Positions 52,875 to 62,820 of a DNA stretch of 64,000 bases are shown piece after piece. Positions within the stretch are counted from its first letter, which is position 1. Each line of letters starts with the position of its first letter. The DNA lies in contig JAJFGS010000013.1 in NCBI GenBank assembly GCA_021775995.1, positions 744,001 to 808,000 on the forward strand, read 5' to 3'. Source of the stretch: Alphaproteobacteria bacterium (lineage in GTDB: Bacteria; Pseudomonadota; Alphaproteobacteria; Micavibrionales; Micavibrionaceae). Under the pieces are notes generated by a model, which was not told the DNA's origin, did no database searches, and saw only the letters and a list, made by a program, of their open reading frames with translations. The position numbers and the translations under genes were made by a program.

Positions 52875-53513
52875 ATGATTGAAAATGCCAACGATATCGA
52901 AAATGCGCCTAAATATAAGGCTGAAAAAGGTCGCCCAAAATCCAAAAAAGAATTTAAACCGCCAAAGAAAATCTCTGAACGATATTTATATAACTCTGGT
53001 CTTGCCTATCTACAACGCTTCCCCGCCAGCTCCATGCACTTTCGAAGTGTTATGATGCGTAAAATTAACAAATCTTGCCGCCATCACATTGACCAAGATA
53101 TCAATGAATGTATCACAATGCTGGATAAGCTTATCATAAAACTTCAGGAACTTTCTTTGCTCGACGATGCGGCCTACCTAAAAGGAATGATTGTATCTTT
53201 ACGCAAACGAGGACTGTCTTCTGCACAAATCTACAACAAGCTTCAACAAAAAGGTTATAAGCGTAACAATATAGAAAGCGAGCTGAAAAAACATGACAAA
53301 GATGAATATGACTCTGAATATGAAGGAGATGTTCATGCCGCCCTTATTTTTGCGCGAAAGAAAAAATTAGGACTCTTTGATATCATGCAAAAACGTGACC
53401 CAGAAAAATCATTGGCGACAATGGCACGCGCAGGATATAGCTACGAAGTATCTAAAAAGATTTTAGCAATGAGCAAAGAAGAGTTACCTGAAGACCTCAA
53501 GCACTTAACTTAG
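52875..53513 (+). CDS. recX: Regulatory protein RecX
   Basis: RecX modulates RecA filament activity. The 212-residue product has three-helix repeats: ALAYLQRFPASS-type LAYLQRFPASSMHFRSVMMRKI, LIIKLQELSLLDDAAYLKGMIVSLRKRGLSSAQIYNKLQQKGY, and ALIFARKKKLG with MARAGYSYEVSKKIL. It has a Lys-rich N-terminal extension (about 30 residues) and is a typical alphaproteobacterial member. The stop overlaps the histidine kinase gene by four bases on the opposite strand. recA is not in the window. Confidence 0.87.
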   Translation: MIENANDIENAPKYKAEKGRPKSKKEFKPPKKISERYLYNSGLAYLQRFPASSMHFRSVMMRKINKSCRHHIDQDINECITMLDKLIIKLQELSLLDDAAYLKGMIVSLRKRGLSSAQIYNKLQQKGYKRNNIESELKKHDKDEYDSEYEGDVHAALIFARKKKLGLFDIMQKRDPEKSLATMARAGYSYEVSKKILAMSKEELPEDLKHLT

Positions 53514-56062
53514 ACTTTTTCAGAGGGATTTGATTTTTCTTGTTCTTGCGTCGGTGATTTAGAAACTCTTTTTTGTGGGAAAATTAAAGTTGCTGTTGTC
53601 CCGATATTTTTCTGAGACACCAATTCAAACTCCCCACCATGCAATTCGATCAATGATTTCACCAATGTCAGCCCCAAACCTGTGCCTGATTTCTTTCTTT
53701 TATGCTCTGTACTGACCTGTCCAAACGGAGATAAGGCTTTGACCATTTCATCATCCGTCAACCCAATCCCTGTATCTGTTACAGACAGGTGCAAACGCCC
53801 CTCTACCCCCACTTCGGCATCCACCATGACATACGCATTATCAGAGCTAAAACGAATAGCGTTTGAAAGAATATTTAACATCATTTGTTTAATCGCATGT
53901 TTTTCACCGACAAGGTTTAACGTTGAATCTGTTACCTTATTCTCAATTCTTATTTTCTTCGCATCTGCTTTAGACTTCATCATATCCAAACAAGATGTCA
54001 CTACATCTTTGACATTAACAACACCCTCTTTTAAATCCCTATCTCCTGCTTCAATATGAGACACATCAAGAATTTCGTTGATGACATTTAACAGGCGATT
54101 TCCACTATCAAAGATATTCGTCGCGTATTCTTTATATTCAGGTTGAGGTAGCTCCCCATAAGATTCATTTTTAATAATTTCCGCAAAACCAATAACAGAA
54201 TTTAATGGCGTTCTTAATTCATGGCTCATATTTGTTAAAAACTCCGACTTAGCCCGGTTGGCCAAATCAGACTCTGTTTTGGCTACCTTCAACGCTATCT
54301 CGGCTTTCTTACGCTGATCAATATCCTCAATACTCCCCTCATAAAAAAGAAGCGTTCCATCATCATCTAAAACGGGGCGAATATTCTCACTCACCCAAAT
54401 AACGTCACCATCTTTGCGGATAACCTGCACTTCAAACCTTTTTGAGTGACCAAGAGACGCGATCTCTTGTAAGGTTTTGTCTCTAAGAGTTTTATCAACA
54501 TAAAGTTCTTCTTGTGCCTTATTAACATCACGCAGAATGTCTTCTGGATTTTCGTAACCAATGATTTTTGCAAAAGCAGGGTTTGCACTTAAGAACTGCC
54601 CTTCTGGTGTCACCTGATAAATACCACTAGCGGCATTTTCAACAATAGTACGATATTTTTTTTCTGCTTCGCCTAATGCACGTTCTGCACGACGTCTTTC
54701 TTCAACATCTGTAATTGTACCAACAGCACGAAGATCTTTATTCTCATCTTGCCTTAACATCGAAAATGCAATTTCGATTGTTCTATATTTACCATCAGCA
54801 CAGCGTAACCTTGTAAAGGCACGATATGCCTTTCTCTTTCCTTGCACCAATTCATAAAAACTTTGTTTTTGCTCTTCCTGATCTTGCACATAAATAAGAT
54901 CAAACAAATTCCTACCCATAGAACGTTCAAGCTCAAAACCAGTAACCTTGCTCCACGCATCATTCAAGAACAGTAATACCCCCTCAACTGAAACCTCAAA
55001 GATAATATCACTAACCGCATTAATGATAGCTTTGTTTTCTTTGGCAGATTTTTGTATCAAATGGTTAAGGCGTTCACGCTCTGACATTTCTTGATGAAGT
55101 TCATAGTTTTTATGCGCCAACTCTTTGTTCATAGAAGAGAGTTTTCGTGATTGTGTTTGGTTATTACGAACGTAGAGCGTACCAATCAAGGTTAACGTCA
55201 TACCAAACAAAAGCATAAGAAGTGGAATTTTTTGTAAGAAAGCCTCTCTTTTTTCAACTTTTAAGCTCAACCTAATATCATAAATTTCACCTGAAAATGG
55301 TAATTCAGACATGCTCATATAATGATTTGCGCTATTTTTGGATACAGAATTTCCCGTCACTTTATATTCAAAAACAGGCATATTTTTCTTATCGCTTATC
55401 ATTTGCAAATCATAAATAGATTTTCTCTTTTCCAACCAACCCGTCGAAATTAATTTTTCCGTATCTAATAAACCGACGACATAACCATCATAATCACTGT
55501 TAATATTTTTTGTGATGGCAATTACGTTTTTATAAAGCCCAGTTCCCTTCTTCGGAAGATATTTATCTTCTATGATAAATAGATTATTTTTTCGACTTGC
55601 TGGTATCTTATATTTTGCAAAGGCCTCAACCCATTCATCTTCAAAACTTTTGTTTCCTAAAATTGAGATAACTTCTGTCTTACCTTGACTAAACTGAACC
55701 CAAAATATTTCTTCAAAATTATTGATGCCAGGAAGTTGTTCTTTTGCATATTGTATTAAAGCCCCCTTCCTATTATCGGATGAAACTTCTACAAACGTAT
55801 TCAACATTGATATTGTTTCTTCCATTTTTTTATAAGAAGAAGAAACATATTCTTGCACTTCAGTTGTGGTTTTTACAAAATCATCTTTGACAATTTCCTG
55901 AATAAACACGCTCAATGTCGCATAGGCCGTAACTGTTAAAATCAGGCCATTTAAGAACACCATCAGCTGTGCCATATTACTGGATAACCAACCAGCATTC
56001 CCTTTTATAGGAATTGGCGGTTTCATGCCGGGTCTATAATTGTCATTTCCAATTGTATTCAT
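53510..56062 (-). CDS. PAS-domain hybrid sensor histidine kinase (membrane-bound)
   Basis: An 850-residue sensor kinase. Membrane helices at about residues 28-50 and 278-298 flank a periplasmic sensor domain of about 230 residues. A coiled coil (about 310-340) and two PAS domains (about 340-460 and 465-590) follow, the second ending RPVLDDDGTLLFYEGSIEDI. The HisKA box is NMSHELRTPLNSVIGFAEII (His614). The HATPase domain has NILSNAIRFSS, TDTGIGL and GTGLGLTLVKSLIELHGG. No receiver domain or partner regulator gene is adjacent, so its target is unknown. Confidence 0.92.
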   Translation of the reverse strand: MNTIGNDNYRPGMKPPIPIKGNAGWLSSNMAQLMVFLNGLILTVTAYATLSVFIQEIVKDDFVKTTTEVQEYVSSSYKKMEETISMLNTFVEVSSDNRKGALIQYAKEQLPGINNFEEIFWVQFSQGKTEVISILGNKSFEDEWVEAFAKYKIPASRKNNLFIIEDKYLPKKGTGLYKNVIAITKNINSDYDGYVVGLLDTEKLISTGWLEKRKSIYDLQMISDKKNMPVFEYKVTGNSVSKNSANHYMSMSELPFSGEIYDIRLSLKVEKREAFLQKIPLLMLLFGMTLTLIGTLYVRNNQTQSRKLSSMNKELAHKNYELHQEMSERERLNHLIQKSAKENKAIINAVSDIIFEVSVEGVLLFLNDAWSKVTGFELERSMGRNLFDLIYVQDQEEQKQSFYELVQGKRKAYRAFTRLRCADGKYRTIEIAFSMLRQDENKDLRAVGTITDVEERRRAERALGEAEKKYRTIVENAASGIYQVTPEGQFLSANPAFAKIIGYENPEDILRDVNKAQEELYVDKTLRDKTLQEIASLGHSKRFEVQVIRKDGDVIWVSENIRPVLDDDGTLLFYEGSIEDIDQRKKAEIALKVAKTESDLANRAKSEFLTNMSHELRTPLNSVIGFAEIIKNESYGELPQPEYKEYATNIFDSGNRLLNVINEILDVSHIEAGDRDLKEGVVNVKDVVTSCLDMMKSKADAKKIRIENKVTDSTLNLVGEKHAIKQMMLNILSNAIRFSSDNAYVMVDAEVGVEGRLHLSVTDTGIGLTDDEMVKALSPFGQVSTEHKRKKSGTGLGLTLVKSLIELHGGEFELVSQKNIGTTATLIFPQKRVSKSPTQEQEKSNPSEKV

Positions 56063-56229
56063 TATTCTCAATAAGATCTGTTTGTTTTTTTCTCACCAGA
56101 AGAAAAAAGAAGCGATTTCTACCCTTCTTATCATGACGAAATAGGGTTAATAGAAGGCTAAGAAACGAGAAAAAAGTAAATAAAATCAGTTGCTTATTTA
56201 CATAATTTAGAAAATAAGACGAAAAAATA

Positions 56230-56565
56230 ATGACTATTACATTTAATGATTTTTTAAACGTTGATATTCGGGTGGGGCGTATTATAAAAGCTGAAGAATT
56301 TCCTGAAGCGCGTAACCCTTCTTACAAGCTCTATATTGATTTTGGTGAGGATATTGGAGAGCGTAAAACATCCGCCCAAATTACCCAAAATTACACCATT
56401 GAAGCCTTACAAGGAAAACTGGTCGCAGCGGTGGTTAATTTTCTACCAAAACAGATCGGCCCCTTTATGTCTGAAGTTCTCGTTTTAGGGTTTCAGGATG
56501 AAAATGGTCATGTCACCCTCATAACACCAACCAAAGACGTTCCCCTTGGCGGCAGACTACATTAA
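56230..56565 (+). CDS. csaA: tRNA-binding protein CsaA
   Basis: CsaA is a small OB-fold homodimer resembling the EMAP-II/Arc1p tRNA-binding domain, reported in Bacillus as a secretion-related chaperone. The 111-residue product has FLNVDIRVGRIIKAEEFPEARNPSYKLYIDFG, KTSAQITQNYT, VAAVVNFLPKQIGPFMSEVLVLGF and the end TPTKDVPLGGRLH. It fits the family over its whole length. It converges with the envZ-like gene with a four-base overlap. Confidence 0.95.
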   Translation: MTITFNDFLNVDIRVGRIIKAEEFPEARNPSYKLYIDFGEDIGERKTSAQITQNYTIEALQGKLVAAVVNFLPKQIGPFMSEVLVLGFQDENGHVTLITPTKDVPLGGRLH

Positions 56566-57905
56566 ACAGGTAGCTGAATAACGACACGAAGGCCGTCTTT
56601 GGGGCTTTTATCGAGCGTGATTTCACCGCCATGCGCTAAAATTATATCTTGGGCGATAGGTAACCCCAATCCGACACCGCCTGTTTTACTATTACGAGAT
56701 TTTTCTTCACGATAGAATGGTTTGAAAACATCCTCATAATGTTCTTCAGCAATCCCTTGCCCATCATCATCAACATATATGGTTATATGATCTTCATCAC
56801 GTTCTAAACTTATCCAAACATTATGCGCATATTTTTGTGCATTAGAAATAACATTACCAATACAGCGTTCAAACGCGACAGGACGTAAAAATAATTCATA
56901 GGTTTTATTTTCTTCTGCCGCCACTTCAATTTTAAAACCATCACGTTCAAAAATATTTTCCTGTCTTTCAAATATTTTCAAAAGATCAGTTCGTTCCATC
57001 TCTTCATTACCATCGCCTTTGGCAAATTGAAGATAAGCATCAATCATACGCTTCATATCATCAACATCGGACTTTAATGCTTTTTTATCTTCACCTTCTG
57101 ATAACATTTCAACCTGCAACTTCATGCGCGTTAATGGCGTTCGCAAATCGTGGGAAACTCCAGCTAGCATTGATGTTCTTTGCTGAATTTGTTTATCAAT
57201 ACGGGCACGCATATCCATGAAAGACCGAGCCGCCTGCCTCACTTCCCGCGCCCCTTCTGGCTTAAAGAATGGTACATCCCGTCCCTTACCATAGCGCTCA
57301 GCGGCCACTGCTAACCGCTTAATAGGTCTAATTTGATTACGCATAAATAAAATAGCAACGACTAATAAAATGGCGGAAACACCTACCATCCAAAGTAAAA
57401 AAACGTAACCAGAAGAAGAAAATAATCGCCGTTGTGGTGACGTAACAATCAATGTTCCACTATCTAACTGTACTTGAATTTGCGTCCACTTTTCTTCGAC
57501 ATCAACCAATATTAAATATGGTCGCTTAATGCGTTTATCTAATTCATGGGACAGCATACTTCTAATAACTTGCCCTCTCCCGATATATTTATCAGAATCA
57601 GATTTAATTTTTCCACCTTCTATATATTTAAGGCTTACTTGAAAATGTGTGATACTGGAATCCATCAAACCTTTCATAAATTCGTCATCATTATGATGTT
57701 GATTAACCTGCTCAACAAGATAAGAAACTTCTCCTGCCACACTGGCTGACAGCCTGGCCGCCGTTCCACTCCAATGGCGATCAAAGAAAATATAGATACT
57801 GATAATTAATGTTAAAATAATTGGCAGCGTTAAGATAAGCAAAGAGCGCGCAAACAACGTACGGGGTAATAGCTTTTTTAACGAAAAAGAATGAATAATA
57901 CTCAC
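56562..57905 (-). CDS. envZ: EnvZ-like sensor histidine kinase
   Basis: A 447-residue membrane kinase with two membrane helices (about 20-42 and 166-188). A periplasmic domain of 120 residues lies between them, then HAMP. The phosphorylated His252 is in AGVSHDLRTPLTRMKLQVEML, characteristic of EnvZ. The ATPase domain has NVISNAQKYA, DDDGQGI and GGVGLGLPIAQDIILAHGG. It follows the OmpR-like gene with no gap. EnvZ/OmpR pairs usually respond to osmolarity and regulate porins, but the signal here is inferred only from the pairing. Confidence 0.9.
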   Translation of the reverse strand: MSIIHSFSLKKLLPRTLFARSLLILTLPIILTLIISIYIFFDRHWSGTAARLSASVAGEVSYLVEQVNQHHNDDEFMKGLMDSSITHFQVSLKYIEGGKIKSDSDKYIGRGQVIRSMLSHELDKRIKRPYLILVDVEEKWTQIQVQLDSGTLIVTSPQRRLFSSSGYVFLLWMVGVSAILLVVAILFMRNQIRPIKRLAVAAERYGKGRDVPFFKPEGAREVRQAARSFMDMRARIDKQIQQRTSMLAGVSHDLRTPLTRMKLQVEMLSEGEDKKALKSDVDDMKRMIDAYLQFAKGDGNEEMERTDLLKIFERQENIFERDGFKIEVAAEENKTYELFLRPVAFERCIGNVISNAQKYAHNVWISLERDEDHITIYVDDDGQGIAEEHYEDVFKPFYREEKSRNSKTGGVGLGLPIAQDIILAHGGEITLDKSPKDGLRVVIQLPV

Positions 57906-58631
57906 TTATCTTTTCTCCGTTCGTAAAACATAACCCTTACCCCTTACTGTCTGCAGATAGCGCGGCATATTACTATCTTCTTCCAGCTTACGACGTAAAC
58001 GTGTCACCTGAACATCAATGGTTCGCGTGTTAGGATCCATATTACAGGCGGAAGACAAAGATACACGGCTCATCACATTTCCATTTTGCGCCAAAAGGGC
58101 ATTCAGCAAATTTGCTTCACCATCGGTTAGCTTAACGCGTATCTCACCATCCAATAACTCATTGTAACTGGAATGATACATCCAGCGACCAATTTGTACT
58201 TCCTTTTCAATGATTTTAGGTTCTGGTTTACGGCGTAATATAGCTTGCAACCTTAATACCAATTCGCGTGGATCAAAGGGCTTCGATAAATAATCATCTG
58301 CACCAGATGTCAGCCCCTTAATCTTATCTTCCGTTTCGCCCATTGCCGTTAACAACAATATAGGCACATCACTATTCACATTATTTTGCTGACGTAATTC
58401 CTCGGTGAACTCCATCCCGTCTTGACCTGGCATCATCACATCGACGACCAAGGCATCATATTCAGCCAAGGCTAAAATTTCTTTGGCCTGCCCTGCATTT
58501 TCGGCTGTACTGACAAAAAAATCATGTTCTCTTAAATAACGAGCAACAAGCTCTCTTATCCGGTCATCATCATCAATGACCAGAATATGCGACAAAACTG
58601 CCAGATTTGTATTTTCTTTGCTCGCTTCCAT
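57906..58631 (-). CDS. ompR: OmpR-like response regulator
   Basis: A 241-residue response regulator. The receiver domain has ILVIDDDDRIRELVARYLREH, phosphorylated Asp64 in ALVVDVMMPGQDGMEF, and the conserved lysine in DYLSKPFDPREL. The DNA-binding winged helix shows LTDGEANLLNALLAQNG, RTIDVQVTRLRRKLE and LQTVRGKGYVLR. The stop is immediately followed by the envZ-like start. It is divergent from ilvE. Confidence 0.93.
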   Translation of the reverse strand: MEASKENTNLAVLSHILVIDDDDRIRELVARYLREHDFFVSTAENAGQAKEILALAEYDALVVDVMMPGQDGMEFTEELRQQNNVNSDVPILLLTAMGETEDKIKGLTSGADDYLSKPFDPRELVLRLQAILRRKPEPKIIEKEVQIGRWMYHSSYNELLDGEIRVKLTDGEANLLNALLAQNGNVMSRVSLSSACNMDPNTRTIDVQVTRLRRKLEEDSNMPRYLQTVRGKGYVLRTEKR

Positions 58632-58753
58632 ACTCCCCTTGAATAACAGCTCCCCATGTTTTTAACAAGATTCTGATGATCAGGCTTGCATTTATAATAT
58701 AAATGCCAAAAAATAGGGGAATTTTGAAATAATAGCATAAGGAAGCACAAGCA

Positions 58754-59641
58754 ATGACTGCAGATTTTAGTGATCGTGATGGCTTGATCTGGATGGATGG
58801 TGAAATTGTGCCTTGGCGTGATGCTAAAATCCATATTCTAACCCATGGCCTGCATTATGCCTCTTCTGTTTTTGAAGGCGAACGAGCCTATGGCGGCAAT
58901 ATCTTTTTATGCCAAGAACATTCAGAGCGTTTGATCCACTCTGCTAAACTCATCGATATGAAAATGACAATGAGTGCCGATGACCTTAACAAAGCCAAAT
59001 ATGAAATTTTGAACACCAATAAATTAACTGATGCCTATATTCGCCCCATCGCATGGCGTGGCTCTGAACAACTTGGCATCTCTGCACAAGCAACCAAAAC
59101 GCATGTTGCCATTGCCTGCTGGGAATGGCCAAGTTATTTTGGTGAAGAAGCGCGTGAGAAAGGTATCTCTCTCATGACATCTAAATGGCGCGCGCCTATG
59201 CCAGACACCGCCACCACCAGCAGTAAAACCGCAGGACTTTATGCCACACACACCATGTCTAAACATGCCGCAGAAGCCAAAGGTTATACAGATTCATTAA
59301 TGCTGGATTATCGTGGTCTTGTCGCCGAAGCCACAGGCGCAAATTTATTCATGGTCAAAGACGGTACTATAAAGACACCTGATCCTGATTGTTTTTTGAA
59401 TGGTCTGACACGTCAAACCGTTATTAAATTGGCAAAAGAACAAAATATTCCACTAGAAATCTGCCAAATCACACCCGATGAATTGAAACGAGCCGACGAA
59501 GTTTTCCTCACAGGCACAGCCGCTGAAGTCACCGCCGTCGGTAAAATTGATGATACGACCTATAAAGTCGGTCCCATCACCCGTCAGCTTCGTGAGGTCT
59601 ATGAATCATTGGTTAGAGCGCCCGACGCACAAACTACTTAA
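58754..59641 (+). CDS. ilvE: Branched-chain amino acid aminotransferase
   Basis: IlvE makes the last step of leucine, isoleucine and valine synthesis. The 295-residue class IV PLP enzyme has GLIWMDGEIVPWRDAKIHILTHGLHYASSVFEGER, SGRCWSWP-like ACWEWPSYF, and the PLP lysine in SSKTAGLYATHTMSKHAAEAKGY. FLNGLTRQTVIKLA and VFLTGTAAEVTAVGKIDD are also standard. Together with ilvD in this window it completes two steps of the pathway. Confidence 0.94.
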   Translation: MTADFSDRDGLIWMDGEIVPWRDAKIHILTHGLHYASSVFEGERAYGGNIFLCQEHSERLIHSAKLIDMKMTMSADDLNKAKYEILNTNKLTDAYIRPIAWRGSEQLGISAQATKTHVAIACWEWPSYFGEEAREKGISLMTSKWRAPMPDTATTSSKTAGLYATHTMSKHAAEAKGYTDSLMLDYRGLVAEATGANLFMVKDGTIKTPDPDCFLNGLTRQTVIKLAKEQNIPLEICQITPDELKRADEVFLTGTAAEVTAVGKIDDTTYKVGPITRQLREVYESLVRAPDAQTT

Positions 59642-59693
59642 AAAAAACATCTCTTTGATTTAATTGATAAAAACAGCCTTTTTGGGTTGTCTT

Positions 59694-59723
59694 TTGCGAT
59701 TTATTAACTTTTTTCAGTATAAT
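59694..59723 (+). promoter_or_regulatory. Good sigma-70 promoter candidate of the 533-residue protein
   Basis: TTGCGA (59694-59699) and a perfect TATAAT (59718-59723) are spaced by 18 bases, 40 bases before the ATG. An A/T-rich segment lies downstream. Confidence 0.65.
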
Positions 59724-59762
59724 AGGGACATGATTATAGAAAAGGTTTTTTAGGGATTTAAA

Positions 59763-61364
59763 ATGGCGAAGACAAATTTAGAAGGTTTAGACCTAGCAAA
59801 ATTACAGTTGATATCAAGACAACTTGAAGCAGACATGCATAACAAGGATCTTGATGACATTGCCATACGTGAAGGTAAAGATGAAGGTTTCTATCAACGC
59901 CGTATCGCACGCCAATTAAGTGCTTTTGAAAATAATGCTGGTTTTGCTCAATCAAAACTAGGTGATGATGGAAAGCTCACAGAAGCAGAAACCTCCAGAG
60001 AAAGATTTATTTCTTCTGCTGGCGAAAAGGGGTTAAGCGAAAAGGAAATTGCAACAACAGAATCTCTTTTACTTGCAAGCGGGTTTGCAAACACCACGAC
60101 CAATGGAGAACTTTCCGATGAAGAACGAGCAAATAGTATAAAACTTGCTGAAAGCCTTAAAGCTGGAAAAACAGTTTTGGGATTAAGAGGCGAACATCAA
60201 GAAACAGCAGCAAGAATTGTAGCAACGAATGCTGAAAATAATGCCACGGTCGATAACGGCCTAAAAGCTATGGGCTTTAAACCCGAAGATGCCACAGGTT
60301 CATTTACTCAAGTTTATGGTGACCGTCTTCAAATAGACGAAGGTACAAATTTTCGTGTAATAGAATCTAAGATGAAAACAGATCCAGCATACCGTGCAAA
60401 AATCGTTGGTATCGTTGCTCAAGAATTAGATCTAAGAGAACAAGTTGGTGAAAAACTTACCAGTGATAACCCTGAACAAATCAAACAAGCCCAAGCTATC
60501 CTTAGACTGAACGGACATGAAGACGTTAGGGTAACTGGTAAAATGGATTTAGCCACAGCAAAAGCTGGACAAGAATATATTGAAGACCCACGCGAACTTG
60601 GAAATATTTTAGAATTTCATCAGGGAAAATTTGCAGGGCACACTACTGAACAAAGTATAAATCGTGGCACAATAACCCTTCCTTCTTCAAAAGATGTTCC
60701 AAATAATCTTGTGGAATTAAAACAATTGGCAAAAGATTGGGAAGGTGCATCACCAACCGAATATGCTACAGATTTATCTGATTTTCTTGCTAATCCAGAA
60801 ATGCGAGATCAATATAATGAATTTTTAAAAGGGGCACACACTGCAGACTTAACAGCAAAGTATAGCGCAGATTTAGAGGCTCAAAGCACAACATTACGAG
60901 GGGGAAACTATACGTTTGGTTGGGCTGAGAATATAGCAGATTACCTTATTATAAAAGACGATCACGCCACGACGGGGGAAAAACCACCCAACAAAGATAA
61001 CGTAACACCATCTGCTGAAGAAAATTCTTTAGAATTTGAAGCTCCTGCTGACCTAAGTGGAATAAATGTAGTTAGTTGGTATGGTAAAAAGTTAGGGGGT
61101 GTATTTAAAGGATTTAGTAGTAATACTAATACCGCAGAAGCCGCTCCCGTGGCAGAAAATCCCTCTCCTGATCCTCGATTAAATCTAAAGCTTGAACCAG
61201 AAAATATTTCATTTGAAAAGAATGTTGAACCAAGTCTAACCGATGAGGTGGTTGCTGAATTAAAAAGTATATTTGGTATTAAGTCCGCACAAGACGCTCC
61301 CGTGGAGACAGCCGCCACACCCAAAGCGGCAGTTGGCAGCGTGATATCACCTACGACACCGTAA
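59763..61364 (+). CDS. Large hypothetical protein of unknown family
   Basis: A 533-residue, acidic and largely helical protein with no signal peptide or membrane segment. Residues 1-250 are helical and charged. A short piece (about 240-280, AQAILRLNGHEDVRVTGKMDLATAKAGQEYI) is faintly like a peptidoglycan-binding repeat, but not convincing. The middle part (about 300-410) has WEGASPTEYATDLSDFLAN and similar. Residues from about 410 are a Pro/Ala/Glu-rich tail with repeated APVAEN/ESAPVE-type segments. It has its own strong promoter. No close neighbour gives context. Confidence 0.75.
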   Translation: MAKTNLEGLDLAKLQLISRQLEADMHNKDLDDIAIREGKDEGFYQRRIARQLSAFENNAGFAQSKLGDDGKLTEAETSRERFISSAGEKGLSEKEIATTESLLLASGFANTTTNGELSDEERANSIKLAESLKAGKTVLGLRGEHQETAARIVATNAENNATVDNGLKAMGFKPEDATGSFTQVYGDRLQIDEGTNFRVIESKMKTDPAYRAKIVGIVAQELDLREQVGEKLTSDNPEQIKQAQAILRLNGHEDVRVTGKMDLATAKAGQEYIEDPRELGNILEFHQGKFAGHTTEQSINRGTITLPSSKDVPNNLVELKQLAKDWEGASPTEYATDLSDFLANPEMRDQYNEFLKGAHTADLTAKYSADLEAQSTTLRGGNYTFGWAENIADYLIIKDDHATTGEKPPNKDNVTPSAEENSLEFEAPADLSGINVVSWYGKKLGGVFKGFSSNTNTAEAAPVAENPSPDPRLNLKLEPENISFEKNVEPSLTDEVVAELKSIFGIKSAQDAPVETAATPKAAVGSVISPTTP

Positions 61365-61369
61365 CCTAA

Positions 61370-61597
61370 TCAAAAATTAAGAGCTCTTGCCCCTATCCGC
61401 CCCACTTGATCGGCTATATTACGTCCCGCACGCTTCAAAACTGGAGTGATCTTAATAGTTCTGGTTCCATTAAAATCATTAATGATCTTCATATCTGGCT
61501 TGCCGTCTATACACTTAATACTCTTAGGATCTGCCCCTTTGAGCAAACTCTCAATAAGAGATTCTTGATTGCCTGATTTATTAAAAACAATATACAT
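61370..61597 (-). CDS. Small hypothetical protein
   Basis: A 75-residue cytoplasmic protein, basic at the C-terminus (RTIKITPVLKRAGRNIADQVGRIGARAL). It has one cysteine and no membrane segment. A strong GAGGAG Shine-Dalgarno lies upstream of the ATG, which supports a real gene. It converges with the 533-residue protein gene, leaving five bases between the stops. The family is unknown. Confidence 0.6.
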   Translation of the reverse strand: MYIVFNKSGNQESLIESLLKGADPKSIKCIDGKPDMKIINDFNGTRTIKITPVLKRAGRNIADQVGRIGARALNF

Positions 61598-61716
61598 TTA
61601 CTACTCCTCAACCGCTAATTATTAAAAACGAACACGCTATTACCATAAAAATAAATAGCATACAACCCTTTGTTTATTGAAAGATGGCTTTTGTGATACC
61701 CCTCTTAGGGGCTTAT

Positions 61717-62820
61717 TCAAACATTAAACCTAAATAAAATGACATCACCATCATGAACGGTGTAATCCTTGCCTTCTTGGCGCATTTTACCGTTATCTTT
61801 GGCACCCTGTTCCCCATTATTTGAAACGTAATCTTCAAAGGCAATAACTTCGGCCTTGATAAATCCTTTTTCAAAATCGGTATGAATAGCCCCTGCCGCC
61901 TCTGGTGCTTTTGCTTCTTTACGAATTGTCCATGCACGCGTTTCTTGTGGTCCCGCCGTAAAATAATTATGCAGATTGAGCAACTCATACCCCGCCTTAA
62001 TAATACGGTCCAACCCCGCTTCTACCAAACCTAAGCTCTCTAAGAACTCTTTCTTTTCTTCTGTGCTTTCCAGTTGAGCAATTTGCGATTCAATTTCCGC
62101 GCAAATCACAACAGAGCTTGCGCCCTTCTCTGCCGCCATTGAAGCAACCTTAGTGCTATAATCATTACCGCTTGCGGCATCATCTTCATTCACGTTGCAA
62201 ATATAAAGAATAGGCTTAGCCGTCAGCATCCCCATCTGTTTTTCCCAACGTTCCTCATCTGGGTTTTCGGGTGGCACTGTTCGCGCAGGTTCGCCTGCAT
62301 CTAATGCAGTTTTTACACGCTTCATAAAGTCATGCTGTTCTTTAAATTCCTTGTCGCCGCCTTTGGCTTTACGCTCGATATTTGTAATTTGCTTTTCAAG
62401 GCTTTCTAAATCCGCAAGCAATAATTCTGTTTCAATCGTTTCTGCATCACGGATTGGATCAACTGAATCATCAACGTGAATAATGTCACCATCATCAAAA
62501 CAACGAAGCACATGAATAATCGCATCGGTTTCACGAATATTGGTTAGGAACTGATTGCCCAATCCTTCACCCTTACTCGCGCCCTTCACCAAACCCGCAA
62601 TATCAACAAATTCAAGTTGAGCAGGAATGATTTTGGCCGAGCTTGCAATTTTTGCAATCTTATCAAGCCGTGTGTCGGGGACACCAACCTTCCCCACATT
62701 GGGTTCAATCGTACAAAACGGAAAATTTGCCGCTTGCGCCGCCGCTGTTGCCGTTAACGCATTAAATAAAGTTGATTTTCCAACATTGGGTAAACCCACA
62801 ATTCCACAATTAAAACTCAT
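61717..62820 (-). CDS. ychF: Redox-regulated ATPase YchF (OLA1 family)
   Basis: YchF is an ATP-selective member of the Obg GTPase group that associates with ribosomes and responds to oxidative stress. The 367-residue product has the P-loop GLPNVGKSTLFNAL, FVDIAGLVKGASKGEGLGN, and NVNED in place of the guanine-specific NKxD, as expected for ATP binding. The C-terminal TGS domain ends YTVHDGDVILFRFNV. It overlaps pth by four bases; pth-ychF is a very common pair. Confidence 0.97.
   Translation of the reverse strand: MSFNCGIVGLPNVGKSTLFNALTATAAAQAANFPFCTIEPNVGKVGVPDTRLDKIAKIASSAKIIPAQLEFVDIAGLVKGASKGEGLGNQFLTNIRETDAIIHVLRCFDDGDIIHVDDSVDPIRDAETIETELLLADLESLEKQITNIERKAKGGDKEFKEQHDFMKRVKTALDAGEPARTVPPENPDEERWEKQMGMLTAKPILYICNVNEDDAASGNDYSTKVASMAAEKGASSVVICAEIESQIAQLESTEEKKEFLESLGLVEAGLDRIIKAGYELLNLHNYFTAGPQETRAWTIRKEAKAPEAAGAIHTDFEKGFIKAEVIAFEDYVSNNGEQGAKDNGKMRQEGKDYTVHDGDVILFRFNV

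Noticed and set aside
61699-61711. CCCCT-CTT-AGGGG hairpin after ychF as a terminator
   Set aside because: The stem is only five base pairs and no T run follows on the minus strand.
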